A stretch of DNA of 64,000 nucleotides from Candidatus Kuenenia stuttgartensis. GTDB taxonomy: Bacteria > Planctomycetota > Planctomycetia > Isosphaerales > Isosphaeraceae. Location of the stretch: positions 1 to 64,000 of the forward strand of contig CAMBEP010000002.1 in assembly GCA_945865635.1 (NCBI GenBank). The letters are read 5' to 3'. A program made the translations under genes and the position numbers. The notes beneath the pieces were generated by a model. It was not told the origin of the DNA and ran no database searches. It worked only from the letters and a program-made list of their open reading frames with translations. Below, piece by piece: positions 37,318-46,260 of the stretch; position 1 is the stretch's first letter; each line of letters begins with the position of its first letter.

Positions 37318-38111
37318 CCAGTCGACCATTCAGCGGTCGCAAACGTCGCCCTGAAGGCGTGAATGAAGCACTTTGGGCTTATGCGACAAGCCAAAGACTT
37401 GCAGACGACGAGACGTCTGCTTTTGCAGATCATCCACTGGTTAAAGCCGATTTAAAATGGGTAAAAGCAAAGTTGGGGAACGGGAATAACCAAATTGTTG
37501 CCGACCTGGGCTGCGGGTCAGGCCGAGCATCAGCATTGCTCGCAGAGATGGATTGGCAAGTGATATCGGTGGATTTAAGCAGGCCGATGCTTGAAAAATT
37601 CGTAGAAGAGCAGGGCGGATTGACCAATTCTCATGTGCTGCCAGTTCAAGGCAATCTGGCGAGACTTGAATTTATTCCAAGTGCAACCCTCGACGCCGCC
37701 GTCTGTTTGTTCAGTACATTGGGAATGATCCCATTACAAGCAAACAGGCAACGATTTCTTCAATCCGTATCGATGGCTTTAAAGCCGGGCGGTGTTTTAT
37801 TGATCCATGCCCATAACTGGTGGGTTCAAAAGAACAACAAACAGGGGATTCAATGGATGATTTACGATTTTTGGAGGCGATTCATCCGAAGTAAAGACTA
37901 TGGAAATCGCGATGCCCAATACCGGGGAATCCCTGAAGTCAAGATCCACATTTTCGGCTGGAATGAAATTGAAAGCGAATTAAACCAGGCTGGCTTGCAA
38001 GTAAAGTCTGTCGTGAATCTTAATGCCACAACAGCTGAAGATATTGGCGATGGGTTTATCAATCAACGAATAATGGCCGGTGGATGGTTGATTGAAGCCA
38101 CCAGTAATTGA
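37314..38111 (+). CDS. Class I SAM-dependent methyltransferase
   Basis: A 265-residue methyltransferase with the glycine-rich SAM loop VADLGCGSGRASALLAEM (about 62-79), the acidic strand VISVDLSRPMLEKF, and LDAAVCLFSTLGMIPL, a typical small-molecule methyltransferase post-I/II region. The substrate is not predictable. Its ATG overlaps the stop of the hydrolase-like gene (ATGA), so it is translationally coupled to it. A bidirectional terminator follows. Confidence 0.9.
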   Translation: MTSRPFSGRKRRPEGVNEALWAYATSQRLADDETSAFADHPLVKADLKWVKAKLGNGNNQIVADLGCGSGRASALLAEMDWQVISVDLSRPMLEKFVEEQGGLTNSHVLPVQGNLARLEFIPSATLDAAVCLFSTLGMIPLQANRQRFLQSVSMALKPGGVLLIHAHNWWVQKNNKQGIQWMIYDFWRRFIRSKDYGNRDAQYRGIPEVKIHIFGWNEIESELNQAGLQVKSVVNLNATTAEDIGDGFINQRIMAGGWLIEATSN

Positions 38112-38127
38112 TTGAAGTGAATTATTA

Positions 38128-38164
38128 AAAATGGCACATACAGAGAATCTGTATGCGCCATTTT
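38128..38164. terminator. Bidirectional terminator between convergent genes
   Basis: Long hairpin: AAAATGGC-A-CATACAG (38128-38143) pairs with CTGTATG-C-GCCATTTT (38149-38164), 15 pairs with one mismatch around the loop AGAAT. A/T tracts at both feet would serve both the methyltransferase (plus) and the Cys-rich gene (minus). Confidence 0.85.
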
Positions 38165-38203
38165 ATGGAAGTTCAAATCAGTGTAAACTGACTTTGAAAC
38201 TTA

Positions 38204-38698
38204 TCAGGCCGTCTTTTTCGCCTTAACGCTGCAGCCAGTTGTACATGCGCCTGTCTTGCAGCATTCACCACTACACGCTTTGTCACCACAGCATTTGCCA
38301 TCGGTGCAGCACGCGGATTTCGTGACAGCTACTTTGCTGGAACTATTTACACTGGCAATCTTTGCAGCACAACCAGCGGTACATGCGCCTGCCTTACAGC
38401 ATTCACCACTACACGCTTTGTCACCACAGCATTTGCCATCGGTGCAGCACGCGGATTTCGTGACAGCTACTTTGCTGCAACATGTTGATTTAACAACCTT
38501 TGCAGCACAACTAGCGGTACAAGTACCCAATTTGCAGCAATCGCCATTGCAACTCTTTTGACCACAGCACTTACCGTCGGTGCAACAGGCGGTTTTGGTA
38601 TCGAGGGCGTTTGCCCGTTCACCAAATGCTCCAGCCATGGTAGCGATGGCGGCGAAGGCGGCTAATACAATCAATCGACGATGATACGATGCGTTCAT
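38204..38698 (-). CDS. Secreted Cys-rich protein with three metallothionein-like repeats
   Basis: A 164-residue protein: signal peptide (1-31, VLAAFAAIATMAGAFGERANA) followed by three 31-residue repeats at 37-67, 83-113 and 129-159. Each repeat has nine Cys in the pattern CC-x4-CC-x4-C-x3-CC-x4-C-x3-C (ACCTDGKCCGDKACSGECC then KxGxCTxGC); with a linker Cys pair at 73-74 there are 29 Cys in 133 mature residues. It should bind several soft metal ions or form many disulfides outside the cytoplasm. Repeats 2 and 3 are recent duplicates at DNA level (81 identical bases, 138-base period). I know no named family. Confidence 0.85.
   Translation of the reverse strand: MNASYHRRLIVLAAFAAIATMAGAFGERANALDTKTACCTDGKCCGQKSCNGDCCKLGTCTASCAAKVVKSTCCSKVAVTKSACCTDGKCCGDKACSGECCKAGACTAGCAAKIASVNSSSKVAVTKSACCTDGKCCGDKACSGECCKTGACTTGCSVKAKKTA
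38259..38477 (-). repeat. Recent 138-bp internal duplication in the Cys-rich gene
   Basis: Bases 38259-38339 and 38397-38477 are identical over 81 positions, and similarity continues outward on one side (38241 onward with 38379 onward, two mismatches). The period of 138 bases equals 46 codons, so the copy number can change without a frameshift. Confidence 0.9.
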
Positions 38699-38962
38699 GG
38701 TCCACAGACCTTTCTTACTGAAATTCTCTAACTGTTCATCTCTGAATCTTGGCTTAGTAATTGCCGTTCCTGCACATACAAATGCAAGTCTTTCGACAAC
38801 CGTGCCGTATGTTTACAATTTTGCGATATTACGATCCGATTCGATCAGACTGTGAGCGAACCAATTCATTTCAAGAAGCGTGCAAATGTCTGATTTTTAC
38901 AGATCCAAACCTTGGTCATTTTAAATGGATTAACAACGCCAGCGAACAGTCAGTCGAAATAC

Positions 38963-39331
38963 TTACACGTTATAAGGCTGAAAGACCGGGACATCGGAAG
39001 TGATCGGGAAACTGTCCTGTAAAACCAAATTCGATACTTGTGAAATGCTTGAAGTCCGTACGGAAAAGTTCCGCACCTGACGCTTCTTTTCACGTGCAAC
39101 ATCAGCGACAGTAGCAACTTGTACGACTTGATCAACGCAAGAGCACTCGGCACCGGAAGGTGGGGTGACAGACGCGTTGGAAGAAGCAGATTGAGTGCAG
39201 CAAGTCTGCTTCAACTGCTCGCAACAAGAGTGGTCATCAGGACATTCAGGAACCGCCAAAACGATGGAAGCGGCACTGAGCCAAATGGCCAGTATTCGAA
39301 TCATCAAAGTTTTTACGGTTTTCGTTTGCAT
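38963..39331 (-). CDS. Small secreted Cys-containing protein
   Basis: A 122-residue protein with a signal sequence (IRILAIWLSAASIVLA, about 11-26) and seven Cys clustered just after it (CPDDHSCC, TCC, CSC; residues 30-65), then a cysteine-free tail. The ATG at 39331 has AAGGAAAA upstream; the longer frame (39364) is not needed. Same strand as the Cys-rich repeat protein, 264 bases upstream of it, and possibly functionally related (metal binding). No family recognised. Confidence 0.6.
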   Translation of the reverse strand: MQTKTVKTLMIRILAIWLSAASIVLAVPECPDDHSCCEQLKQTCCTQSASSNASVTPPSGAECSCVDQVVQVATVADVAREKKRQVRNFSVRTSSISQVSNLVLQDSFPITSDVPVFQPYNV

Positions 39332-39630
39332 TGTTTTCCTTGAGCTTGAATCGCGTTCTACCATTATACGCTCATCCTCGGAAAAAGGTAGAGAGAAAAT
39401 CCATTTTTTTGTTTTACTCAGGTTCGGTTTGAAAAACCGACTGGATCAGGTCAGATCAGGAATCTTGTGTCAGACTAGAGATTCGAATGGTTTTCGGGTA
39501 TAAAGAGTAACTATGCAACCGGCAGTGGCCGGAACTCTCACTCACAAAGCATGAGCCAAAAGCCTTAATCGATTCCACTTTAAGCGGCCAATGGCTCGAC
39601 TCTGACCAACCGGGAAGCACGGAAAAGAAC

Positions 39631-40197
39631 ATGGCTCAAGTCAAGGCAAACGACATCAGACGCGGCATGGTGGTGATTATCGACGGCGTAAACTTTGTCG
39701 TGATGGACTTCCTCCACCACACCCCTGGCAACCTCAGAGCCATGGTCCAGACAAAGCTCAAAAGCCTCAAAAACGGCTCCACCATCGAAAAGCGGTTCCG
39801 TTCCGCCGATACTCTGGAAGTTCCTTATGTTGAAACCAAAGAATTCCAGTACCTCTACAGCCAAGGCGACGAACACGTTTTCATGGACATGGAAACCTAC
39901 GACCAATTCCCCTTGAATTCCGACATTCTTGGCACCTCCCTAAAATTTGTTGTGCCAAACACGAAAGTCATGGTCAAGTATATCGACGATAAGCCCGTCT
40001 CCGTCGAAATCCCCACCTCTATGGATTACACCATCACCGACACCGCCCCTGAACTCAAGGGAGCGACTGCCACAAATCAATACAAGGAAGCCATCTGCGA
40101 AAATGGCCTGGTCATTCAGGTGCCTCCTTTCATGAAAGTCGGCGACAAAGTCAAGGTCGATACACGCACCGGCGAATACCTCGAACGAGTCAAGTAA
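39631..40197 (+). CDS. efp: Elongation factor P
   Basis: A 188-residue EF-P with the three OB-like domains in full: N-terminal KOW-like (ANDIRRGMVVIIDG), middle (FQYLYSQGDEHVFMDMETY), and the C-terminal signature region (VQVPPFMKVGDKVKVDTRTGEYLERV). It relieves ribosome stalling at proline runs. In a gap-free alignment with E. coli EF-P the modified Lys34 of the loop PGKG is Asn34 here (TPGNLRA). Thus neither lysylation nor rhamnosylation of the usual kind is possible. No epmA/epmB, earP or ymfI homologue is nearby. A terminator follows. Confidence 0.95.
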   Translation: MAQVKANDIRRGMVVIIDGVNFVVMDFLHHTPGNLRAMVQTKLKSLKNGSTIEKRFRSADTLEVPYVETKEFQYLYSQGDEHVFMDMETYDQFPLNSDILGTSLKFVVPNTKVMVKYIDDKPVSVEIPTSMDYTITDTAPELKGATATNQYKEAICENGLVIQVPPFMKVGDKVKVDTRTGEYLERVK

Positions 40198-40242
40198 AAC
40201 AAACGCCACACACACTCCACAGTATCATCCGCTCGCAAAAGA

Positions 40243-40281
40243 CCGCCACTCATCATGGCGGGCTTTACGCATTCTTTTTTA
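40243..40281 (+). terminator. Terminator downstream of efp
   Basis: CCGCCA / TGGCGG stem (40243-40248 with 40256-40261), 7-base loop, followed by a T-rich stretch (CTTTACGCATTCTTTTTT). It is 45 bases after the efp stop. Confidence 0.7.
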
Positions 40282-40410
40282 AAAAAAAGCCGCTCCGCCT
40301 CACACCCCCCTCAAAACAAATCCAGCACTCCGCTTAAAGTACTGGGTGCATTTACGACGAAGATAATCCCGTAAGAGAAATCGCCCGTTTTCGTTGGAGG
40401 TGGACGACCT

Positions 40411-41709
40411 ATGCAGGCCCAGCGATCACCCAATCCTAATTTCTTTCTCGAACTGGCGAAAATCTCCGACCCTCAAGGCCAGGTCCTGGCATTCCAGGCC
40501 GTGTTCGAAGCGCAATATCAGCCTGATTCGCCTCAGGAAGAGTTCATCATCGAAGAGCTGGCCGTGGCTCGGCAAGAGCTTTTTGAGATCAACGCACGCC
40601 GCGAATCCCTCATCAGCTTTGAACGTCTCGATGCGGCCCGCCACTTCGACACCCTCAGGCACGACCAGTTCCTCAAGCTTCAGCGATCATGGCGCAAGCA
40701 GCCCACCTGCTTTCACAACAGCCTCGGCCAAACCCAGCATGGAGCACGCCTGATCGCCTCCATCTGGGACCAATTGGTCAGGCGGCTGGAAAAGCCTGAC
40801 CCTTTATTGGGCCTTGAAGAAATCAGCCAGGCCGTTCAGGCCGAAGGCTTGGCCGACGACATCCAGAACATGACACCCGACGGCTGGTGGTTCCTGACCC
40901 GCTATCTCGCCATGCACCCGAACCCGCACGAGGCCATGAAAGGCTGGGTCCGAAAATCGCGATCCAAAGATCCAATTGTCCATCTTGGCCAAGCCAAGGA
41001 ACAATGGGGCCAGGCACCTGACAACGAAACCTCAAGATCCGATTTATACCAGCGGGCGAAACAACGTTTGGAATATTGGAATTTGCAAGTCGAGCAATTA
41101 AACAAGGTTTATCAGGAGGAGCGGGATCTGTTTTGCAACGGGTTTCAGCCGGATCGGCGCATCACCTCCAGCCTGCGTAATTTGCAAGGCTTTTGCAAGT
41201 TTGCCCTGATGAAAGTGGAGCATCTCGAAAAACACCTGCAAAGAATTCAGGAGGCACGGCGGAAACGCGAAAAAACCGCACAGAAACAGCCCCAACCCCG
41301 CAAGCAAGCCACATTGCAACCGGTCCGCCAGAGCCAGGCCGGACCAGTACCGCCTTGGCACGGCCCCGAAAATATCCGCTCTCCGCACCCTGTTCGCGAA
41401 AATCGGAATACCATTTCCGAGGATGTTCTGGATCGGCAAATTGTCATGGACACATTGTCGCTCCGGCAGGTTATGGACCTCGAATTGGGGCTTGAAATGG
41501 GTGAGATCACAGAGATCCTGCCCCACGAAGCCGAACAGATGTTTACCAATTGGCCGGACGAAGAAGTGCTTGATCATCCGGAATACAAGCGTTTTTACGA
41601 AGTCTTCGGGCATCTTTCGGACAACAGCCTGAAACAGAGCCTTCTGAAGCTCATGACTCAGGAAGGTCTCAGGCGACTGGAACCATTTGAATTTCGTTCC
41701 TCGGCTTAA
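40411..41709 (+). CDS. Hypothetical helical protein
   Basis: A 432-residue soluble, charged, mostly helical protein without signal peptide. The first third (residues about 40-150: EEFIIEELAVARQELFEINARRESL) recalls planctomycete proteins of unknown function that carry an E-x6-A-x3-W/E-x2-R-type helix. Residues about 270-350 are a basic, Gln/Pro-rich linker. An acidic C-terminal domain follows (VMDLELGLEMGEITEILPHEAEQMF). GGAGGTGG lies just upstream of the ATG. I cannot assign a role. Confidence 0.75.
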   Translation: MQAQRSPNPNFFLELAKISDPQGQVLAFQAVFEAQYQPDSPQEEFIIEELAVARQELFEINARRESLISFERLDAARHFDTLRHDQFLKLQRSWRKQPTCFHNSLGQTQHGARLIASIWDQLVRRLEKPDPLLGLEEISQAVQAEGLADDIQNMTPDGWWFLTRYLAMHPNPHEAMKGWVRKSRSKDPIVHLGQAKEQWGQAPDNETSRSDLYQRAKQRLEYWNLQVEQLNKVYQEERDLFCNGFQPDRRITSSLRNLQGFCKFALMKVEHLEKHLQRIQEARRKREKTAQKQPQPRKQATLQPVRQSQAGPVPPWHGPENIRSPHPVRENRNTISEDVLDRQIVMDTLSLRQVMDLELGLEMGEITEILPHEAEQMFTNWPDEEVLDHPEYKRFYEVFGHLSDNSLKQSLLKLMTQEGLRRLEPFEFRSSA

Positions 41710-42515
41710 AACGTGAAACAAAAATGCCCATCTTTCACTAAGTCAACAAGGGCTCCAAAGGAATTCTTCTTTTTTTGAGGTGCACCAAAACAGAGCAGGA
41801 TATAGTTGTCGCGGTCACACATGATACATCGTTTCAGAATGATGCCGGAGGCATCAAAGCAAGTCGCCGGTGGTTGAGCGAAGCGAAACCACCGGTTATG
41901 CTGCTGGCACCCCGGCAGGGGTGCAAGACCTTATGCCGCGTAGTCGTCCGGTGGTGTCGTCGCTGACGCTCCTCAACCACCGGCTACTGGCTGCGATGCC
42001 TCCGGCATCGTCGCGATCAAAAAGTGTCATTAATGGTCGCGAAGAGTATATCGTCAAAACCTATTGCTTTTTGAATCGTATGGACGGCTGAAAGAGCAGT
42101 GAAACCGGTCGAAATGCAAATCCGGTGCTTTCTAAGAATGAGCGACCAAAACAGGACCTTTTCTGGACTCTTTTCAAGGCTTTATGCGAATCGATCAACG
42201 TGCGGCTCTGCAAATTCCTCTATTGATCTGAAAGTCACCAGGATTCCTATTCGTATCCAACGCTTTTATAGCAGATTTTCAACCTGAATACGCCATTTTC
42301 CACATCTAATATTCTGACACCATGAGCTATTGATCGACCCCATGAATCACCTTGCAATGCGTCATGATAGAGGCTTGGGGCACCCGTACCTGAGCAGGCG
42401 ATTGAAGAAAATGTTCCTTGCCCGCCCCTTGCTTCAACTTCTGGCCGGCGTTATTCTGGCATCTCTATCCATCTTGGATCCCCGCCTGAATCAATGCCCG
42501 AGGTGCTTTAAAATC
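41710..42515. other. Long non-coding gap holding the structured repeat
   Basis: About 800 bases without a convincing gene. 41841-42050 is the repeat described separately. 42100-42510 contains only a continuation of the reading frame that becomes the PVC-cytochrome gene, with no ribosome binding site or signal peptide before 42516. The promoter of the downstream gene should lie in the last 200-300 bases. Confidence 0.55.
41841..42050 (+). repeat. MITE-like structured intergenic repeat (full copy)
   Basis: A nested imperfect inverted repeat. Outer arms: GATGCCGGAGGCATC (41841-41855) and its complement GATGCCTCCGGCATC (41995-42009). Inner arms: CCGGTGGTTGAG...CCACCGG (41867-41895) and CCGGTGG...CTCAACCACCGG (41948-41983). 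In the centre is a perfect hairpin GCACCCC-GGCA-GGGGTGC (41907-41924). A conserved tail ending CGCGAAGAGTATA (42038-42050) lies outside the outer arm. Parts recur at 146-166 and 27886-27942. It has no coding capacity. Confidence 0.8.
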
Positions 42516-45500
42516 ATGATTTCCCCCGGATTCTTCAATCCCTTAGGCCGGCGTGCCTGGCTGTTTGCCACCGCTTGCGTTTTGCAATTTTCCCATTCGG
42601 CGATCTACGCCCAGGTCGGTCCGGCAGAAGGCCGCGAAGGTCTGGTGGAGCTCTCCAGCCAGGACGCCCGTCTGAAGGGCCACTACGCTGTCCCCGGCTT
42701 CAAGGTCCAGATCGTAGCCGCCGAGCCGGCCATCATTGACCCGACGGCCATGGCATTTGACGACCAGGGCCGGCTTTACGTCTCTGAATGGCGCAAGGCC
42801 GACCGCATGTACGACACCTTCGACACCATCAAACTGCCCGAAGGCGGCACCCAGCGAATCACCCGCCGCCGCAAGGCCACGATGGATATCGTCAAGCGAC
42901 TCGAAGACCGTGACAAGGACGGGATTTACGAGTATTCCGAAGTGGTGGTCGACGGTGCCGAAATGCCGTCCTCCATTTTCCCCTGGAAGGGCAGCCTTTA
43001 TCTGACATGCGTCGGCCGCCTGGAAAAATGGTCGGATGAAGACGGTGATGGCAAGTTCGAGACCCGAACCATTGTGGCCGATGGCTTTTGTGGCTTCTAT
43101 CACCACTGGCTTTCAGGCATGACACTGGGCACGGATGGCTGGCTTTATCTGACCGCCGGCGACAACGACAATCATGTGGTCGGTTCTGATGGTTCGCGGG
43201 TCGAAATTTCCCGATGCGGCGGTGTGATTCGGAGCCGTCCCGACGGCTCGCGCATGAACATGTTTGCCCTCGGCTTCCGCAACCCCTATCGCGACCTGGT
43301 TTTCAATAGCAATTTCGACGCCTTCGTGGTCGACAACGACAATGAGGACGGCTCCAAGTTCCAGGGCGTGCGCCTGATCAACCCTGTGGAAGAAGGCGAC
43401 TATGGCTGGCGACTCCTGCCAGGCGCATTCTGCTGCCGCCCCGACTTCGACCGCGGCGCCGTTGATGGCGAACTGCCAGGCAAGCTCCCGATTGTGGCCA
43501 AAACCGGCCGCGGTGCCCCGGCCGGGCTCGCCGTTTATCACGGCACAGCCTTCCCGGACCGATTCCGCGACCTGATGATCTATCCGGACGTCTTCCGCAA
43601 GTTGGTCAGAGCCTATGAAGTCGAGCCCAAAGGCGGAGCCAACAGCCTCAAGCGTGAAATCACGCTCATGACCGCCGACGACGACCTCTTCCGCCCATGC
43701 CAGACAGTGGTCGGCCCCGATGGTGCGATCTATGTGCTGGACTGGCGATCCAATTCCGGCGGAGCTGGACGCCTTTGGGGCGATGGTCAGTTTGGCCGCC
43801 TCTACAAAATCACTTGGGGCGGAACCCCTCAGGAGCCGGCCCGCACCGTTCGGCCCAAGGCGGACTGGTCCCACATCACCGGCGCAGCCGATGCTCAGCT
43901 TCTGGAAATGCTTCGCAGTAAGGACTATCAGCAAGCCGATCGTGCTCTACGCGAAATCGTCGAGCGGGGCGCCAAAAGCCGTGCTGGCCTGCAAGCCCTG
44001 CTCAACGACAAATCGGCTCCGGTTCGCGCCCGATGCCTTGGCCTGCAAGGCCTCAGGCAGCTTTGGAATTCGGATGTCGAAGCCATTTTGATTGCAGCCC
44101 TGAGCGACCCTGAATTTCAGGTCCGTCGCTTGGCAGCACAGGCCATTTCATGGGAACCAACCAAAAGCCGACCCGATTTCGTGCCGGTTCTGGAATCGCA
44201 CCTGGCCCGCGAAACCAACGGACAAGTGATTCGCGAACTGGCTCTGGCCATCGGCCGACATGCGACCGACAACCCGGCGAGAGCGGCTGAAACCCTTCTG
44301 ACATGGCTTCACGATCACCCGACTCAAGACGTTGCCACCCGCGACGCCTTCATCCGGGGCATCGAGCGGCTGGGCGAAACCGCCGTGGAAGTGGTCGCCC
44401 AAAACGTCAGACTTGGAACTGACAGCAAGCGGGCCAACGCCGTGGGCGTCTTTTCGGCCATGCGCACCGAACCCGCCGCCCGCCGATTGCCAGATCTCGT
44501 TGTGCTGCCAAACCTTTCTGCCGACGACCGACTGGTTTTCGTGAGAATGTTCAAGGACATCCCCCTCAACATTCCTGTGGCCACCGTCAAGCTGGTCCAA
44601 TACGTTCAGGCCCATCCGGAACTTGATGCCCGCATTGAGCTTGCAACATTGCAAAACGTCCGGCTCGCAGGCCTGCCGGCTCACGATCTGGTCGCCCGAC
44701 TGATGGACGACAGCGACGAATCCGTTCGGATCGCAGCCATCGGTTACGCCTCCGAAAGCCGCTTCCCAAGCCTTTCCACAAAGTTGGCAAGCCGGCTGAC
44801 CGACTCAAAGCGATCCGCCTCCGAGCGGCTTGCCGTCCTGAGAGCCTTGCGATCCACCGGGGCAGGGGCCTTCGACATGATCGCCAAGGCCGCACAAACG
44901 GACGACCCTGACACGACCTGGACCGTGGCCGTCCTAAGGGGCCTTTCCGAGACCAATCGCACCAAAGCCATCCCATTCCTGGAAAAGGCCTTGGCCAATT
45001 CCTCGGACGAAGTCCACTCCGATGCCTTGGCCCTGCTGGGCGAACAGCCCCAGACCGCCCTGCGACTCGGCCAGCTTTATGTCGATGGCAAGCTGAAAAC
45101 CAGCGATGCACCGAACGTCCTGGCCGCCCTGCGAAAGTTCAATACAGACCCTCACCGGGCCCTCCAAACCAAGATCGAAAAGCAAATCGAGGATTCGATC
45201 AAGTCGATTGATCGCGTTGCCCTGGCAGGACTTGTCGAAAAAGCCAACCCTTGGCGCGGCATGGGCGTCTTCCTCAAGGAAGGCGGCGCACGCTGCACCA
45301 CCTGCCACAAAATGGAAAGCATCGGTGGCAATGTCGGCCCGGCCCTGACGGGCGCATTCCAGAGCTATTCGGTCGAGAAGTTGATCGAGTCCATGCTGGA
45401 GCCATCCAAAGAGCTCAAGGAAGGTTATGAATCCTACAAGGTGGCCCTCAAAAATGGCCGTGTCGTGTCGGGCACAAAGGTCAGCCAGGACGCCAAAACA

Positions 45501-46184
45501 CTGGTCATGCGCGAAGCTTCCGGCCAGGAACTCCGGATCGACGTGGCTGAAATCGACGAACAGGCCCGCGAAACGATCAGCCTCATGCCCTTGGGGCTTG
45601 TGGCCGACCTCTCGCAACAGGAACTGGCCGATCTCCTGGCCTTCCTCCGCCACAAGCCTGCCCAGGAATCGCTCAAAACCATCGAGCGCGTGCGTCGGGT
45701 CATGTCCATTGGACCTGTTCCCATCGAAGCGGATGGCAAAAGTGTTGCCCTGGCTCGCCCAAATCTGGCCAAATCGCTGATTGGTCAAGATGGCCAAACC
45801 ATTGGATGGGCTGCACTTGACACCTCAAGCGCAGGCACCATGAACCTCCGGGGCCAGTTCGGTACAAACCCCGGACGAGCCTATAGCGTGGTCTGGGTCG
45901 AATCGCCTCTGGATCAAGCCGCAGGCCTCAGGGCCGGCCAAGAAGGTGCCGCACGAGTCTATCTCAATGGTGCCAAGATCGGGACCCTCAAAGCCTCGGC
46001 CAACGCCAAGCCCGACGACACTCCACTGGTTTTGAACCTGAAAAAAGGCTGGAATGTGATCACAATCGCTTCCGACCGTGCCGCCACAGGTGAAAACCGG
46101 GTGCAACTCCTGATCCAATCTGCTGTGCCTGTAAAGACTTCCGCCGTCGGACCTGAAACCACCACAGCCGCCGCTGGCGAGTGA
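42516..46184 (+). CDS. PVC-type heme-binding propeller/HEAT/cytochrome protein
   Basis: A 1222-residue exported protein of the large planctomycete membrane-bound-dehydrogenase type. After a signal peptide (WLFATACVLQFSHSAIYAQ, to about residue 33) comes a sugar-dehydrogenase-like beta-propeller (about 60-440, with GFRNPYRDLVFN and DGAIYVLDWRSN), HEAT-like repeats (about 470-880), a cytochrome c domain with CTTCHK at Cys927 and the distal GPALTG, then a beta-rich C-terminal domain. It is probably a periplasmic redox protein for sugar or alcohol oxidation; the substrate is unknown. The frame is open from 42330, but the ATG at 42516 places the signal peptide correctly and has GAGGTG upstream. 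Confidence 0.9.
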   Translation: MISPGFFNPLGRRAWLFATACVLQFSHSAIYAQVGPAEGREGLVELSSQDARLKGHYAVPGFKVQIVAAEPAIIDPTAMAFDDQGRLYVSEWRKADRMYDTFDTIKLPEGGTQRITRRRKATMDIVKRLEDRDKDGIYEYSEVVVDGAEMPSSIFPWKGSLYLTCVGRLEKWSDEDGDGKFETRTIVADGFCGFYHHWLSGMTLGTDGWLYLTAGDNDNHVVGSDGSRVEISRCGGVIRSRPDGSRMNMFALGFRNPYRDLVFNSNFDAFVVDNDNEDGSKFQGVRLINPVEEGDYGWRLLPGAFCCRPDFDRGAVDGELPGKLPIVAKTGRGAPAGLAVYHGTAFPDRFRDLMIYPDVFRKLVRAYEVEPKGGANSLKREITLMTADDDLFRPCQTVVGPDGAIYVLDWRSNSGGAGRLWGDGQFGRLYKITWGGTPQEPARTVRPKADWSHITGAADAQLLEMLRSKDYQQADRALREIVERGAKSRAGLQALLNDKSAPVRARCLGLQGLRQLWNSDVEAILIAALSDPEFQVRRLAAQAISWEPTKSRPDFVPVLESHLARETNGQVIRELALAIGRHATDNPARAAETLLTWLHDHPTQDVATRDAFIRGIERLGETAVEVVAQNVRLGTDSKRANAVGVFSAMRTEPAARRLPDLVVLPNLSADDRLVFVRMFKDIPLNIPVATVKLVQYVQAHPELDARIELATLQNVRLAGLPAHDLVARLMDDSDESVRIAAIGYASESRFPSLSTKLASRLTDSKRSASERLAVLRALRSTGAGAFDMIAKAAQTDDPDTTWTVAVLRGLSETNRTKAIPFLEKALANSSDEVHSDALALLGEQPQTALRLGQLYVDGKLKTSDAPNVLAALRKFNTDPHRALQTKIEKQIEDSIKSIDRVALAGLVEKANPWRGMGVFLKEGGARCTTCHKMESIGGNVGPALTGAFQSYSVEKLIESMLEPSKELKEGYESYKVALKNGRVVSGTKVSQDAKTLVMREASGQELRIDVAEIDEQARETISLMPLGLVADLSQQELADLLAFLRHKPAQESLKTIERVRRVMSIGPVPIEADGKSVALARPNLAKSLIGQDGQTIGWAALDTSSAGTMNLRGQFGTNPGRAYSVVWVESPLDQAAGLRAGQEGAARVYLNGAKIGTLKASANAKPDDTPLVLNLKKGWNVITIASDRAATGENRVQLLIQSAVPVKTSAVGPETTTAAAGE

Positions 46185-46228
46185 CTCCCAGGCATTTCCA
46201 GGCTGTCGGAAAGCTCATTTTCAGATGT

Positions 46229-46252
46229 GGGGCGAATCGAACGATTCGCCCC
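46229..46252. terminator. Hairpin between convergent genes
   Basis: Perfect 10-bp stem GGGGCGAATC / GATTCGCCCC closing the tetraloop GAAC, midway between the PVC-cytochrome stop (46184) and the M28 stop (46261). It lacks a strong T run (CTCTCTATTT follows on the plus strand), so it is a probable rather than certain terminator. Confidence 0.65.
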
Positions 46253-46260
46253 TCTCTATT

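Noticed and set aside
38259-38477. CRISPR-like or intergenic direct repeat
   Set aside because: The repeated DNA encodes in-frame Cys-rich units of one protein; there are no spacers.
38761-39003. 80-codon plus-strand frame between the two Cys-rich genes
   Set aside because: Overlaps the well-supported minus-strand secreted protein and has no ribosome binding site.
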